Shown: positions 33,290-45,074, numbered from the stretch's first letter. The stretch is 64,000 nucleotides of DNA from Metridium senile (GCA_949775045.1 OX459100.1:3269936-3333935), one strand, 5' to 3'. Notes: a model not told the origin generated them from the sequence alone. Program-made: numbers and translations.

Positions 33290-33299
33290 ATGGTAATGC

Positions 33300-35400
33300 G
33301 TATTGAGACAAAAGTGAAATGGCCAGCTTTATAAGCTTACAAGCAATACATTACTTTTTTATTTATTATTTGTTTTTTATCATTCATGCAGTTTAAAATT
33401 AAAGTTAAAAGTTCCAGTGATAAAGTACACACATTTACATTCAAAGAAAAGAATACTAATTATAACTATAACATTACAATATATTTTGAGAATATATGAA
33501 ATTGAAGAGTGCAATTCACAGAAGTGTATGTGGCTGTTGAAAGCAGTTTACGCTTTCGAGTCAGCAGCCCCCTTATTTGTACTATTTGCATGAATTTCAT
33601 CGACCATTTGCTAACTCACTGAAGTAGCAAAGTTCTAGCTATTTTTTATTATCTTTATTTTTCATTTTTGTTCAGTCAAGAATAAGCTGCCCCTCACTTT
33701 CATATCATTTAGTCTTCGTCAAGCATTCAGTAGTATCTTAAAATGTACCGCTTTCAAAAACAGCGTTAATGCATTTCCTTGTTGAAGTTACAATTTGTTA
33801 AACATCCATTTCACTTAGTACTCGCATGTACATGTATTTTCAAAACATTTCCTTTTTCTTCCTAAAACATTACTAATACTTTTTAACAGATTTTAGTAAT
33901 AACCACTTCATCAAAATTATAAATTAGAATGACATCAACAAAGACAAAGAGTTTGAGACAAAAATATTAAATTCTTGAACAGTTATGAGAATTTCAAAAG
34001 AGTGAAATTAAAACACCACTGCGCGGATAGCAAGGAAACAATTCACTGAACAAATACAAATCTCGTTCATTTTGATTCCAAATAGGTACTTGAATTATAC
34101 TATAGCAAAAACAAACTTCTGCTAGCTCTTTCTGATGGTGGTGCTTATTTTTTAAGGTTGGGTTTTTATTTTTGAAATTCAAATCGCATTCAGTCTAAAA
34201 ATCGCCCTCTGTTGTGAAAAAAGCCAATATTTAGTTTTTTCTAAATTTTAATTTAATTTTGGAGATCATAGGAGCCGCTTTTAATGTCAAATTCTTTTGA
34301 CGAAGTTTATGTCAATTTTAAGTCATTTGCTTATAAGCATGATTAAACATTGTGAAATCTTCCTCTTTCAACCATATAATTCCTCTTAAGTTTAAACTAA
34401 TTGATCAGCTTGATTAGATTTGAACAGTATCTGGGAAGTGTATCTGATTATTCCGTCGCATCTTCTTCTTTAATAAAGAAAATGTTTTTTCTGTAGATAA
34501 TATTTGATAATAATCGATTATAAATAAAAAGGATCAATCATGATATAAATATATAGTGTAGGGATCAATACTAAATGATAAATAATATGAGCCCAATAAT
34601 AATGATTATCGGATTTCTATATGTTTTTCTAAATTTTTTCATATAATTTTTCATTTCATTTCCATTCATCTCTTCATTTAATTGTATAGCAAGAATTGAT
34701 ATTACATTCTTATTATTTCTTATTTTTATCTTTTCATCTTATTTTTCATCCCATTTTCCATTCATCCCATTTTTCATTCATCCCATTCTTTTATCCATTC
34801 CATTGTTTCATTCATTTCCTAATTGCATTCATCACATTATTTTATTGTTTTATTTGAACCATTTTCGATTCAGTTGATAGCATTTCAGTTCTTGCCGTTT
34901 ATGATTATCAGAATCAGTGACTTTTTCATTTTCTATTTTTCTTGCCGTTTATGATCACCTCCTTCATAATTGTCTCATTTTTCCCATATATATATATATA
35001 TATTGTCGTTTTATTTTACTTTTTTATGTAAATTCAGTCTTCTATTCTTATTTTTCTTATTTATTTCTCTTTTGTCTGCTTCACAGCTTTACACACGCTT
35101 TCTGAGGCTTAACCCACGCTATTTAATCCAAAATGAATTCAGAGACAAAATCAACGAGAGGTTTAACTTCTTAGATAAACACAATTACTTTTCTTGAACA
35201 GCTTTCAAACGGAGACAAAACCAAAATAAATAAGAGGGTTAGGAAAAGAAAACAATAATCAAACCGATTAACAATCACTTCAAATAGTCGATACGGGAAA
35301 AGAATTCAGATCATAAAAAAAATTAATTAAAATTGATTATTTATTTTAAGTTACGCTAAAAAAATTGAATATAAGTATCTACAGCTACTCCATGCAAAAA
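33300..35400. other. AT-rich intergenic sequence
   Basis: Homopurine/pyrimidine-poor, T-rich stretches ('cattcatcccattttt' repeated at 34740-34800) and a short (TA)n at 34986. No gene recognised. Confidence 0.45.
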
Positions 35401-35765
35401 CGACAAAGTTGTTTTGGGTTCTCTAATAAGCGATCAGTAAATCGATTGATCACAGCTACTAAGTGCAAACACGACTGAGTAGTAGTCATGGTAAACTGGG
35501 TAAGTCGGTGAATGATTCACGTCTACTTATTGCAAAAAGGAATAATTAGTCGCGGTTACTCAAATAGCTCTGTAAATCGATGCATTCACAGCTACTCACT
35601 GTAAAAACGACTGAGTAGTGGTTACTCAAATAGCTCTGTAAATCGATGCATCCACAGTTACTCACTGTAAAAACAACTGAGCAGTGGTTACTCAAATAAA
35701 TGAGTAAATCGATGCATCCACAGGCTACTCGCTGTAAAAACGAGCACTGGCCACTCTTGTTAATG
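35400..35765 (-). repeat. Tandem repeat of about 65 bp, array 1
   Basis: Units such as 'ctcactgtaaaaacgactga' and 'taaatcgatgcatccacag' repeat about five times. The same unit forms a second array at 39770-40135. Confidence 0.8.
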
Positions 35766-36299
35766 CGTATATCTATAGTTAAGGAGAATAGCAAGAATAA
35801 AAGTGGATTCGAAAGAGGGAACACACAATGAAATACCCTGCGAACAACGGTTTTCTCTTACCCTTAGAACAACGAGAAAGTAAAAAAAAAACCTTGATCG
35901 TCAATTTTTCAGTAATATTCTTTTGAAATAACTTAGCTCGACCGCACTTTCACACTCAGTAGAAGACGGGAAAATCCCCTGGACAGACAGACAGGTGCAA
36001 ATGTAATAAAGAGTAAATGGTCTGATCCCAGGTGTAATTGATGTGAGGTATTATCGTCCGGTTTTGTGTAGACGTCCTGTGTAGACATCAACACCATCAG
36101 TCTTCCTCACTCACTATACACAAACCCGCACGATCACACCTCATCTACAATGAAACAAAATGAATGGAAATGAAATGAAAACTATTCATAATCATATCCA
36201 TTTTTGTATTTTTGTATTTTGTATTTTTATTTTAAGCGCTTAGAATAGACTTGAATAAGCGCTATATAAGCTATATTAAGAGGTTATTAACCGAGCGCG

Positions 36300-36420
36300 A
36301 GGTCTGTACGGGAAAATATCAGACCGAGGTCTTGACAGTACGGAACGAGCGCAGCGAGGTCCGTACATAAAAGACCGAGGTCTGATATTTTCCCGTACAG
36401 AACGAGCAAGCGAGGTTAAT
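36300..36420. repeat. Inverted repeat 'acgggaaaatatcagaccga'
   Basis: Arms 36307-36335 and 36373-36400 are mirrored over about 28 bp, in a GAGCG-rich context; it sits directly against the element at 36427. Confidence 0.6.
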
Positions 36421-36426
36421 AATTCG

Positions 36427-37396
36427 TTTATTATATGGCTATTTTAAAGAGAGAAATTAATATTGTTTTTGATATTTTACGACGCGCGTTGCTTTCGAAT
36501 GGCTTCCCAGTAGTTTTACTGAAAAAGAGCGGGTTGAAACCTGTTGAAACCGGTTCAGTCATTCAGCATGCTGCCTCAACAAACTTACAGACATTTTAAT
36601 GCCAAGATATTTGAATTACTGCAGCTTTCTCCATCATTCTAAAATCAAAGATGATTTAAAGACAAAGGGTTTTGTTCATATCTCAACATCAAAGAAAGTC
36701 AAGAAACAAAAAAACAAGTTTTACAAAGAATTTTAGCTGACATAAACAACGATGGATGTTGAAACGAGTTGAAATTCGTCGTTCTTGTGGACGTTTGCAT
36801 CGAGAAATAGAGTCTACGGAAGCTTATTTTTCGATAAATAATAAGAACTTTAATCAAAATCATTGTCAACTGTTGACGGAATTAATTTGTTTGTGTCATA
36901 ATTTATGAAGAAGATGAAAACATGAGAATCGCTGACAGGACTTAGATTCAAGTAAACCGACATTTTTAAAGATGTTTGAACCATTTGTATGCAGAAAAAG
37001 AAAGACAATAACACTTTTTGACTTCAAAGACGTTGTTAACTTTAGAAGACAAACTTATTGGGAATTTCAAAGCAGTTTTACAAGTGAATGAAAAGCAACG
37101 ACATATCGCCAACAAATGAGCTCAACTCACCGCCGTCGGGCCGTTGTTTACAAGGATAGATAAAAACTAAAAGTATACTTTTCAACTATTATTGAGGTAT
37201 GTGAACTACTATATGTTCTTTAGAGAATTAAAAACAACTTATATACGGTGAAACAAAGGTTTTAGTTTTGAGCTTCACGGCCGTCAAAATAAAATACAAA
37301 TGTTGGACCGTTGTCTTAGCAACGGTCCAAGACGGCTCTGGACAGACCGCGCGCCAGCCAATCAGAATTCAGGAAATTACCAAGCCATATAATAAA
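36427..37396. mobile_element. 970-bp element with TTTATTATATGGCT termini
   Basis: TTTATTATATGGCT at 36427 is mirrored by AGCCATATAATAAA ending at 37396; an inner 'ggaccgttg...caacggtcc' hairpin lies near 37310. No transposase ORF. An ATT/TTA microsatellite follows. Confidence 0.5.
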
Positions 37397-37523
37397 CATT
37401 ATTATTATTATTATTATTATTCATTTGAAATACTATATAACACAATATAACATATTTTGTCCCACTAAAGAAATACACAATTTCTGTAATTCAGCGCTAG
37501 CATACTCCGACGAAGGGCTAAAG

Positions 37524-37953
37524 CCGACTGCCATAAATATAACACTAGGCACAAAAATAACTTAAGAAAGTCTAATGCTGCTAGAAGGTGGGGCCATTGG
37601 ACCACCATAAATTTTGCAACTGATGTCTGGAATAGCTTAGATTTGTCTTTAAGAGAGGCCAATTCATTGACAACTTTTAAGCATGACCTAAGCAATTTTT
37701 AATCCTTAAGTATATTTTAAGTATATTTTGTTAGTTTATTAATAACGTTTCGGGTTTATGGGGTTTTTGGGGTTACATATTTATATATATTTGACTTTTT
37801 ATACTTCTTAGCTTATGAATTGTTGTATTTTAGTTTTAGGGTTACATATTTGTATATATTTAGATTTTTTATACCTCTTAGCTTATGATTTGTTCTATTT
37901 TAGTATTTAACACTAATTGTGATGCTGGTATCCTAAATAAAGATGTTTATTAT
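37524..37953 (+). mobile_element. 5'-truncated non-LTR retrotransposon (LINE) 3' end
   Basis: 37532-37702 encodes the last 56 residues of a LINE reverse-transcriptase ORF: HKYNTRHKNNLRKSNAARRW, then INFATDVWNSL and a short tail to TAA at 37700-37702. The Y-N-T-R...W-N-L pattern is usual just before the stop of LINE ORF2. The 3' UTR runs to 'aaataaagatgtttattat'. A TAAAG duplication (37519-37523 and 37954-37958) flanks it, and it splits a 'gacgaagggctaaagctcga' repeat that is intact at 55744. Confidence 0.8.
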
Positions 37954-38229
37954 TAAAGCTCGAAGCGTCAGTAACGTTGAGTTAACCTTTTTTACGGTGT
38001 TACAATTTCATTATATTACCTATCGTATACACAGTGTAACATACAAAAATTTCAAATAATATTAAATTCGTGACATTTTTGAATGGCAGATCTTAATATG
38101 TTAAATTAATGAAGAAAAATCACTGTGCAAAGCTTTGGAAGATCACCAATTTAGAACAGAAAACTATTTATTTAAATCCTTATAAACCCATATTATTATA
38201 TGAAGGATTAATTACCGCTTTTGATGGAA

Positions 38230-38775
38230 AGTAACGATCAGAAGCAGCTTAGATATTCTTATAACATCTCAACAATAACCCCAATATTCTTGACGGGAAA
38301 TTATTGTAAGCAGCTCGACTATTCGTGTTTAGATGTATGCTCATAATATCTCAACGATAACCTCCATATCCTTGATGAGAATAATGATTTCTATTATCAA
38401 AAGCACCTCGATTATTCGTGTTTAGATGTATGCCCATAATATCTCAACAATAACCTCCATGTTCTTGACGAGAATAATGATTGTAAGCACCTCGACTATA
38501 TTCGTGTTTAGATGTATTCTCATAATATATCAACAATTACCTCCATGTTCTTGACTAGAATAATGATTGTAAGCTGACCTCAACTATTCGTGTTTAGATG
38601 TATGCCCATAATATCTCAACAATAACCTAGTCCATGTTCTTGACGAGAATAATGATTGTAAGCAACTCATCTATTCGTGTTTAGATGTATGCTCATAATA
38701 TCTCAACAATAACCCCCATGTTCTTGACCAGAATAACAATAACCTCTATGTCCTTGACAAGGATAACGATGTTAA
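38230..38775 (+). repeat. Tandem repeat of 86-93 bp, about 6 copies
   Basis: Units share 'attcgtgtttagatgtatgc', 'tcataatatctcaacaataa' and 'gttcttgacgagaataatg'. Confidence 0.85.
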
Positions 38776-38873
38776 CTAATCAAATTATAAAGATTATTCA
38801 TCGTGGCTAAATGATATAAACAGTATGTTGCTCATTTGCCTCAAGAATGTCAAAAGTTTGAAACTGCGATGTG

Positions 38874-38904
38874 TTTCGACTGCTATACTGCTAGTCTTCA
38901 TCAG
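38874..38904 (-). ncRNA. Hammerhead-ribozyme-like core
   Basis: On the minus strand CTGATGA is followed by a GACT/AGTC stem with an 11-nt loop and then GAAAC. This is the catalytic-core order CUGANGA, stem II, GAAA. Stems I and III and the cleavage site could not be assigned, so activity is uncertain. Confidence 0.35.
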
Positions 38905-38937
38905 GCGATGAGTATACTGTATGGAAGGTAGATCTTA

Positions 38938-39223
38938 TACACCCATTTCAAAAATCGTTGTCGCAGCCGAAGCTACAGTCCACACTCTAAAGCATGCAAA
39001 GGATGTCGGTATTTCTTCTCTTGTTATCGATTTAGACATAATATATTTTTATTGTACTTGTTTGTGTTATATGACCATAACAAATTGTTGCAGTGGTAGA
39101 TGATGAAACATTATTTCTTATAAAAATGCGCAATAAACCACTAATTATGTTCATATTACCGACATCCTTTGCAGACTTCAGAGTGTACATTGTAGCTTTG
39201 ATTGCGACAACGATTTTGGTATA
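38938..39223. mobile_element. MITE family 'TACACC.ATTTCAA', copy 3
   Basis: Left TACACCCATTTCAAAAATCG, inner 'gcatgcaaaggatgtcgg', and the mirrored right half with 'catcctttgcagacttcaga'. Confidence 0.75.
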
Positions 39224-39769
39224 CCTGTCGTGGTAATCGTGGTATTCATTTCACGAGTTCTGGCTTGGTAAAGTGCTTGATAATTATTGGCATCCGCCTT
39301 GATTGTTCGTTTGTAGTGAAAAATGATTAGCTTATGTTGAGATGCATGACAGTAATTTTTTTACGTCTGGGAATGATTTCCCCTTGGAAAACCCAATTTA
39401 TAAAGGTGTGAACTCCTTGCCAAGAGGAGGAAAAAGGCACGGAGAAAAACTTTCCTTCTTGGGCTGAAACTTGAAAATTCAAAAATCTTGTGCATGTATT
39501 TGAATAATCCTAAAGTTCTCCTTCATACCAAAAAGGCAGTTTTCTTCTTTTAACATATATGACTCAAAGAAATAGGGCGTTCAAAATATTCTCGTGGCCT
39601 TTTCTCCATTTTTAATGGCATATTCTACATAAATGTCCCACAAACACAGAAAGTTGAAAATCCTTTTTTTTTTTTTTTTTTTTGTTCGTGTATATAGATC
39701 ATTTGATCTTTCACAGTACAGTCTCAGCTAGTCTTCATGTTGTTCATGTAAAAAATGTTTAAATCTTTA

Positions 39770-40135
39770 CACAAACGACTGAGTCGTGGTTACTCAAATA
39801 ACTGAGTAAATCGATGCATCCACAGTTACTCACTGCAAAAACGACTGAGAAGTGGTTACTCAAGTAACTGAGTAAATCGATGCATCCACAGTTACTCACT
39901 GCCAAAACGACTGAGAAGTGGTTAATCAAATAACTGAGTAAATCGATGCATCCACAGTTACTCACTGCAAAAACGACTGAGAAGTGGTTACCCAAACAAC
40001 TGAGTAACTCGATGCATTCACTGTTACTCATTGCAAAAACGACTGAGAAGTGGTTAATCAAATAACTGAGTAAATCGAAGCATCCACAGTTACTTACTCC
40101 AAAAACGACTGGTTACTCATCCAGTACTCAGTTAT
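39770..40135 (-). repeat. Tandem repeat of about 65 bp, array 2
   Basis: About six units of 'aactgagtaaatcgatgca', 'ccacagttactcactgcaaa' and 'aacgactgagaagtggtta', the same family as 35400-35765. Confidence 0.85.
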
Positions 40136-40198
40136 TTCGTTAGCCACATAGACCTTCATTCTCAATGTACAATTTATATTCTGTATTATTTACAAATA

Positions 40199-40978
40199 TT
40201 AAAATCTCTTGTTCAAAACTCGAAGGAGTTTCCTATTCTCTGCTGCATCATCAATCTCAGTACACACACCACCACGACGCTCCTTGTGGTACAGCTCGTC
40301 TGTGGATAGCGAAACACCAAGACGCCGTGCGGCTCTGCGCAGCTTGCAAATCGGTTTAGACTGATTCAAGTCAGTCTCGTTGAACAAACCTGTGAAGCCT
40401 TCACGTTGTAGACGTATATGTTCAGTAGCTCGCAGATCAGGGACAGAATCGGATAAGTTGTGCAGCTTCTTTGCTCTATGTTCAGGATTTTCTTTATTCC
40501 CATTAGCATTGCTTTCTTTTGTTTCTTCACATTTTCCCTTCAAAGTAGAATTATTCTCATTTATGGAGCTTAGCACAGTATTATTGTCATGTAATGTTTC
40601 AGTATTCTCCTGTGAATCGGACTTTACTGAAACCTGTACATTCAAATGTTGATGATTAGTATTTTCTAGAGGACTATCACTTGTAGGCACTCGGCCGATT
40701 TGTGCCTCCATGCTAAGCGAGCGCGGGAGCCCTCGTCTTTCCAGAAGAACTTTTGCCAAGTTGTTGTCCATCGGTTGTATGAAGTTCCCACCGATACTAG
40801 AAGCTCTTTGAATCTTTGTAGTTCTCTGAATGCCTAGATTATAACTATATCTAAAAATATCTTTCGGAGCTGAAGGATTCTCTGCCGACGAGCCCTGCGA
40901 GTCGGTTGCAACACGATGTTTAAAACTGTTTGAATCAAGACTCAGTCTTTTAGTGAAGGCGGGATGATATTTGCTCAT
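40199..40978 (-). CDS. Intronless 259-aa hypothetical protein, Ser/Arg/Asn-rich
   Basis: This is the longest non-repetitive single ORF in the window. It starts at an ATG with A at -3 and ends in ...LLRVLNKRF. I do not recognise the family. Composition looks protein-like: polar, largely disordered, with no transmembrane stretch or signal peptide. Several basic-directed Ser sites are visible (KRLSLD, QRASSIG, PRSLSME), of the type used by AGC kinases. The C-terminal 90 residues look more ordered (LSDSVPDLRATEHIRLQREG, then KLRRAARRLGVSLSTDELYH). An Asn/Glu-rich linker (about 118-165) separates the two halves. A 65-bp tandem array ends about 70 bp beyond the stop. It may be a single-exon gene, the last exon of a longer gene, or a retrocopy; no poly(A) tract or clear upstream splice acceptor was seen. 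Confidence 0.6.
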   Translation of the reverse strand: MSKYHPAFTKRLSLDSNSFKHRVATDSQGSSAENPSAPKDIFRYSYNLGIQRTTKIQRASSIGGNFIQPMDNNLAKVLLERRGLPRSLSMEAQIGRVPTSDSPLENTNHQHLNVQVSVKSDSQENTETLHDNNTVLSSINENNSTLKGKCEETKESNANGNKENPEHRAKKLHNLSDSVPDLRATEHIRLQREGFTGLFNETDLNQSKPICKLRRAARRLGVSLSTDELYHKERRGGVCTEIDDAAENRKLLRVLNKRF

Positions 40979-41127
40979 TGTTTTACGAGTTATACACCTC
41001 TAAAAACGCCGCTTCAATTTCCGCAAAGCCTTAAGCTATCCGTGATAAATGTAGAATTTAGAAGACCCAACTTGTACACAAAGCTTTTGAAGAACTGCTT
41101 GAACCATTTTTATCAGCAGATCTCAAA

Positions 41128-41220
41128 TCATGTCCGTATGATCATGTCCTTTATAGATAACCCAAAATTGCTCTCTTTAGGAGCCGATTTCAACTGTTGT
41201 CGCTCTGCTTTGGGGCTCAT
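41128..41220 (-). CDS. Possible upstream ORF (30 aa) in the leader of the 259-aa gene
   Basis: On the minus strand an ATG at 41220 opens a 30-residue frame (MSPKAERQQLKSAPKESNFG...) that stops 149 bp before the 259-aa ORF. Its charged composition is not low-complexity. It could be a regulatory uORF, a small peptide, or chance; overlapping plus-strand ORFs look like shadows. Confidence 0.2.
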   Translation of the reverse strand: MSPKAERQQLKSAPKESNFGLSIKDMIIRT

Positions 41221-41439
41221 AAACAACGGAAATTGTCATGAAATCTTGTCGAACTCTCGCTGTATTGTTTTCCTGAAGAAAAGAAGAATGAATATCGCCA
41301 ATATCAATGTTGATTCTCGAGTGGAAAATATTGCTTCTTCAGAACCACAGCGTCGAATGTGCGTAAGTTTCAAGCCAAGCACACAGTTGACAAGTGGATG
41401 CTACTATGACAACATCATTTGTGACTTCAATTGATATTT

Positions 41440-42500
41440 ACATTTTTGAAGTTGCATAAAAGAAAACTTTAATTCCCTATGTTAAACTCCCACAGTAGTA
41501 TTTGCTATTGTGTAGTGGACATACGTAGTTTCCGCGCCAAAATAAATTGAGAATTTCGTTGTAAGCGCGTATCAACAATGCGAACATTGACGCAATGTTT
41601 AATTATTTCTCAGTATAAAAAGTGATTTATCTGCTAAATGCCATCAAAAATTAATAAATGAGTTGAAGGAATATAAAGGAATAGACACATCTTGAAAAAT
41701 AAAAGAAATATTGAGAATATTGAACAAAATTAGCGTGCATGTTAGGTAAAAATTTACTCGAATAAAACCAATCGAATTATATCATACGGTGATGATTATT
41801 AGGTGTTGATAGAGAAAATTCTAATCGTAAAATGCATAAACATATGGTATTTTAAATAGATTTTTTTCTTTATTTATTAAAATTCATAGACATAGAATCT
41901 AGACAATTTAAATTTGTATATATGTATATCAAAAGGAAAAAATAAACATTTACGGTAGAAAGGAAAAATATTCTGCAAGTTAAGTTTTTAATTCATGTAG
42001 AAAATATTTCTATTTTAGTAAAAATTGATAATGAATTTTGACAAACAGCAAATTATGGAATAAAGATGTAAATCTGACAAAATGAAAATAAAAACTTTCA
42101 ATTGGGTAAAAAGTATGGATTATTGTCAATTGATGGAAATTATGAAAAAAATATAAATCCAACAAAATGAAAATTAGCGTTTTTTAAGAGGAACATATGC
42201 CATTTGCGCATGTAATTTAACATATTAGAATGGTTCGATTTCACAGTTTTATATTAATTTGTAAACATTGATACAAAGTTGTGTTTTTAGAAAGTGAAAA
42301 CATTTTTCTATCTGCATATTTGAGCTGACTGAAAATACAATATTGATTGACAACTAGAAGTGGAATATCTGAAAAACAGCACAAGTTTTTCACTGGCTAT
42401 TTCAGAATTATAAAAGGGCAAATATTAAATGACAAATATTGGTGAAGGCAAAATTCCCAAAAACCTATTAATGCTTTATGTGTTCCAATATACAAGGCAT
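41440..42500. other. AT-rich intergenic sequence upstream of the 259-aa gene
   Basis: No repeat, gene or structured element recognised. Confidence 0.45.
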
Positions 42501-42514
42501 TCGATTTTGTCGAA

Positions 42515-42835
42515 TGGCAATGTTGAAGCCGTTTGCCATCCCCTTTCAACTTTGTAAAACACGGTTGAAATTTAAGGGGGTGGCAAACGGTTTCAACATT
42601 TCCATTCAGCAAAATAGAACAGATGTTGAAGTAAATGTTGAAACCGTTGCCACCCCCTTTCAACATAGTTCAACAGCCATTCTACAGCGTTCAACAAAAT
42701 CGACCCGATATATGTTGAGGTGAATGTTGAAACCGTTTGACGCCCCCTGCATTCAATATAGTTTAACAATCATTCTACAGCGTTGAACAATATCGATCCG
42801 ATGTTGAAGCAAATGTTAAAGCCGTTTACCCGGAC
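42515..42835. mobile_element. Inverted and tandem 'tgttgaa.ccgtttgcc' repeat element
   Basis: 'atgttgaagccgtttgccat' is mirrored by 'gtggcaaacggtttcaacat', then repeated in direct orientation two or three more times with 'cccctttcaacatagttcaa'. Confidence 0.55.
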
Positions 42836-42854
42836 CTTCATTAAAGCAACAATC

Positions 42855-43128
42855 ACTAAAAAAAAAAAAATCGTCTTTATTAGGGTAACATTATTACCGG
42901 TTACCCGGTAGTATTCATAATGGCCCTCGGATAAGAATCCCACCCGGCCCTCAGATAAGAATCCCAACTGGCAAGGAGGCAAACCAGTTGGCTATTTACA
43001 AGCATGGTCGAGAGACTGAATTTGACCTAATCGAAATCGGGACAAATAGCTGCAGAGCGGGGACTCGAACCCGCCGGCACCACCGGATTGCGAGACCGAC
43101 GCTCTGCCCACTCGACCATGCTGCCTCC
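42855..43128 (-). mobile_element. tRNA-derived SINE
   Basis: The minus strand begins GGCAGCATGGTCGAGTGG (box A-like), has a serine-tRNA-like arm with CTCGCAA in the anticodon loop, then GCGGGTTCGAGTCCCCGC (box B). The acceptor does not close and the T-stem is shifted, so this is not a functional tRNA. A body with 'aactggtttgcctccttgcc' follows, and the tail is T-rich ('ataaagacgattttt'). Confidence 0.75.
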
Positions 43129-43139
43129 TACTAAGCCAA

Positions 43140-43892
43140 AAATGAATGCTGGTTTTGTATGTCATTGAAATCAGACTTGTTATCAGCAGAATTGATTACA
43201 ATACAATAACACGTACATGAAAACACTCACATTATATTAGTTCTTTAGAATAAACATTACCAGTATCAATACATTACCAACACAAAACCAGCATTCATTT
43301 CGGTCTTGGCTTCATACTTATTTAGAAAAATTAATACATTTGTTCAGTTGTTCGACATAAGTTGGTATTCTCCTTTTTTGTCATTAAACGTTTTTAAGGA
43401 TTTATCGATCGTAGCAATGAAAAAAAAAAAAAAATGACCGAAAAAGATAAAAACAAAAATAGGTCAATTGCAAATGTTGTGTGTCATGATTTCTCATTAT
43501 TGAAGATGACAAAAATTGTGCATTTTCTTGTTATTAGTATTTATTGGATTATATCGGAGAAGACAAATTCCTCCCAAAATCGGTATTTTACCAATTAAAT
43601 TATATTTCAAGATTTTTCATGCTTTTTTTTAGAAGTGAAAAAAGGAAAGAAAAAAACTACAAAAGCGGTCAGTTTGCCAATATCTTAATTACTTTTTTCA
43701 CCTCCTATCTCCAGTGGAGGCACGAATTAGTCCTAAATCTTCTGAAGATTAGCAAAGAAAAAATGAAAACCCTAGGTATTTCGCCAATAATATCATAATC
43801 GTTTTTATCTCCAATAGGAACACGAAGTTCTGGTAATTTTTGCAATTAAGATAAAAGGAAAAAAATTTCGAAATTCGCCCACTTCATATCAA
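43140..43892. other. AT-rich sequence before the 2.9-kb duplication
   Basis: No convincing gene; the 84-aa frame at 43544-43798 is Lys/Ile/Phe-rich and unsupported. Confidence 0.4.
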
Positions 43893-44261
43893 ATGTTAAA
43901 TTCCAAACAAAAATAGATTTAAGACGACGAAAATAAGAATTCTAAAATTAAAACAGTGTTCTGTGTCACAAAACAGGAAAAACAAAAAATAAAGCCATAC
44001 TTGTCAAATGAAAATATTTCTGAAAAAATATAATCATATCAATCAAAAATAGATAAAACGAAAATAAGAATTCTAAAATTAAAACCGCTTTCTGTACATG
44101 TGTCGCAAAATAAGCACAACAAAAAATAAAGCCATAGTTTTCCAAATGAAAATACTTTTGAAAAAGTGAAGATTTTCCAACGCGAATCGAATTAAATCAT
44201 GTCATTCTGATTAACGGTTGAAGTTTTATCAGTCTTTCCTTCACCTAAAACAACAATAAAT

Positions 44262-45074
44262 TAGCCTGCGTGGCCGGCTCTTGGGGAATTGGGGACGAGG
44301 AGGGAAGGGGAGGGGGTGGGGGTGGAAGGAAAAGGAAAGGAGAGCCTGCAAGCAAACCCCACTTTTTCGTGTACCCGCCTACTTCAAGACACTTCAAAAC
44401 ATCAAATTATTCAGCCAATCAGAGCATACAACAGAGTTTACAGGAAGTGATCTGGAAGTTGTCACTTTTACGTGTCGACCGTTGAGTTTGTAAACAAGAG
44501 CCAGCTACTTCATATTATCAAATATTTTATTATTTCAATACCTATATCATTTGAAATAAAACTATGTTATACAATGCCTCAAACCCTGCAGTTTACGTTG
44601 TGGGAGTTAGAAACTATCTGAACTTATTATATCGCATTGATCTTTCACAATGCTTTTGCGGCAACCAAAACAACAGCTCAATTTTCTTCTTGATCTTTGA
44701 CCTTTGAAAAAGCTTGAAATACTTTTAAAATAAAAATATATACGACTTTCATTACCATGACTGTAGTGGGAAACAAAGCCAAAACATCTTTACCTTCGAG
44801 TAAATCGTCAGCAGCTTTTTTTTTGTCTCCGAAGAAGTCTTAGTTGAACAAGCACGCGAAGACGCTAAGTTAGTAACATTGAGTCGAATTTCAAATACTA
44901 TGATTGACAGCGTCATGCTTCATTTTGACCAATAGGAGCGTGCGGCCTCTGGCGGCCGCAGGTACACGAAAAAGTGGGGTTTGCTAGCAGGCTCTCCTTT
45001 CCCTTTCCTTCCTCCTCCACCCCCTCCCCTCCCCTCGTCGTCCCCAATTCCCCAAGAGCCGGCCACGCAGGCTA
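44262..45074. mobile_element. TAGCCT element, 813 bp, perfect 9-bp target duplication (unit 1)
   Basis: Ends TAGCCTGCGTGGCCGGCTCT and its mirror pair over more than 100 bp, including GGGGAATTGGGGACGA and a purine-rich tract. Flanks ACAATAAAT at 44253-44261 and 45075-45083 are identical. Short Gly-rich ORFs in the arm are not genes. Confidence 0.88.

Noticed and set aside
40964..41434. 156-aa plus-strand ORF upstream of the orphan gene
   Set aside because: No codon or domain signal; it lies opposite the likely leader of the minus-strand 259-aa gene.
43051..43125. Functional tRNA-Ser/Ala gene
   Set aside because: Acceptor stem does not pair and the T-stem is shifted; it is better explained as the head of a SINE.
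44270..44485. Gly-rich 71-aa ORF, duplicated at 47219
   Set aside because: It lies in the purine-rich terminal arm of the TAGCCT element; duplication with the segment does not support coding.
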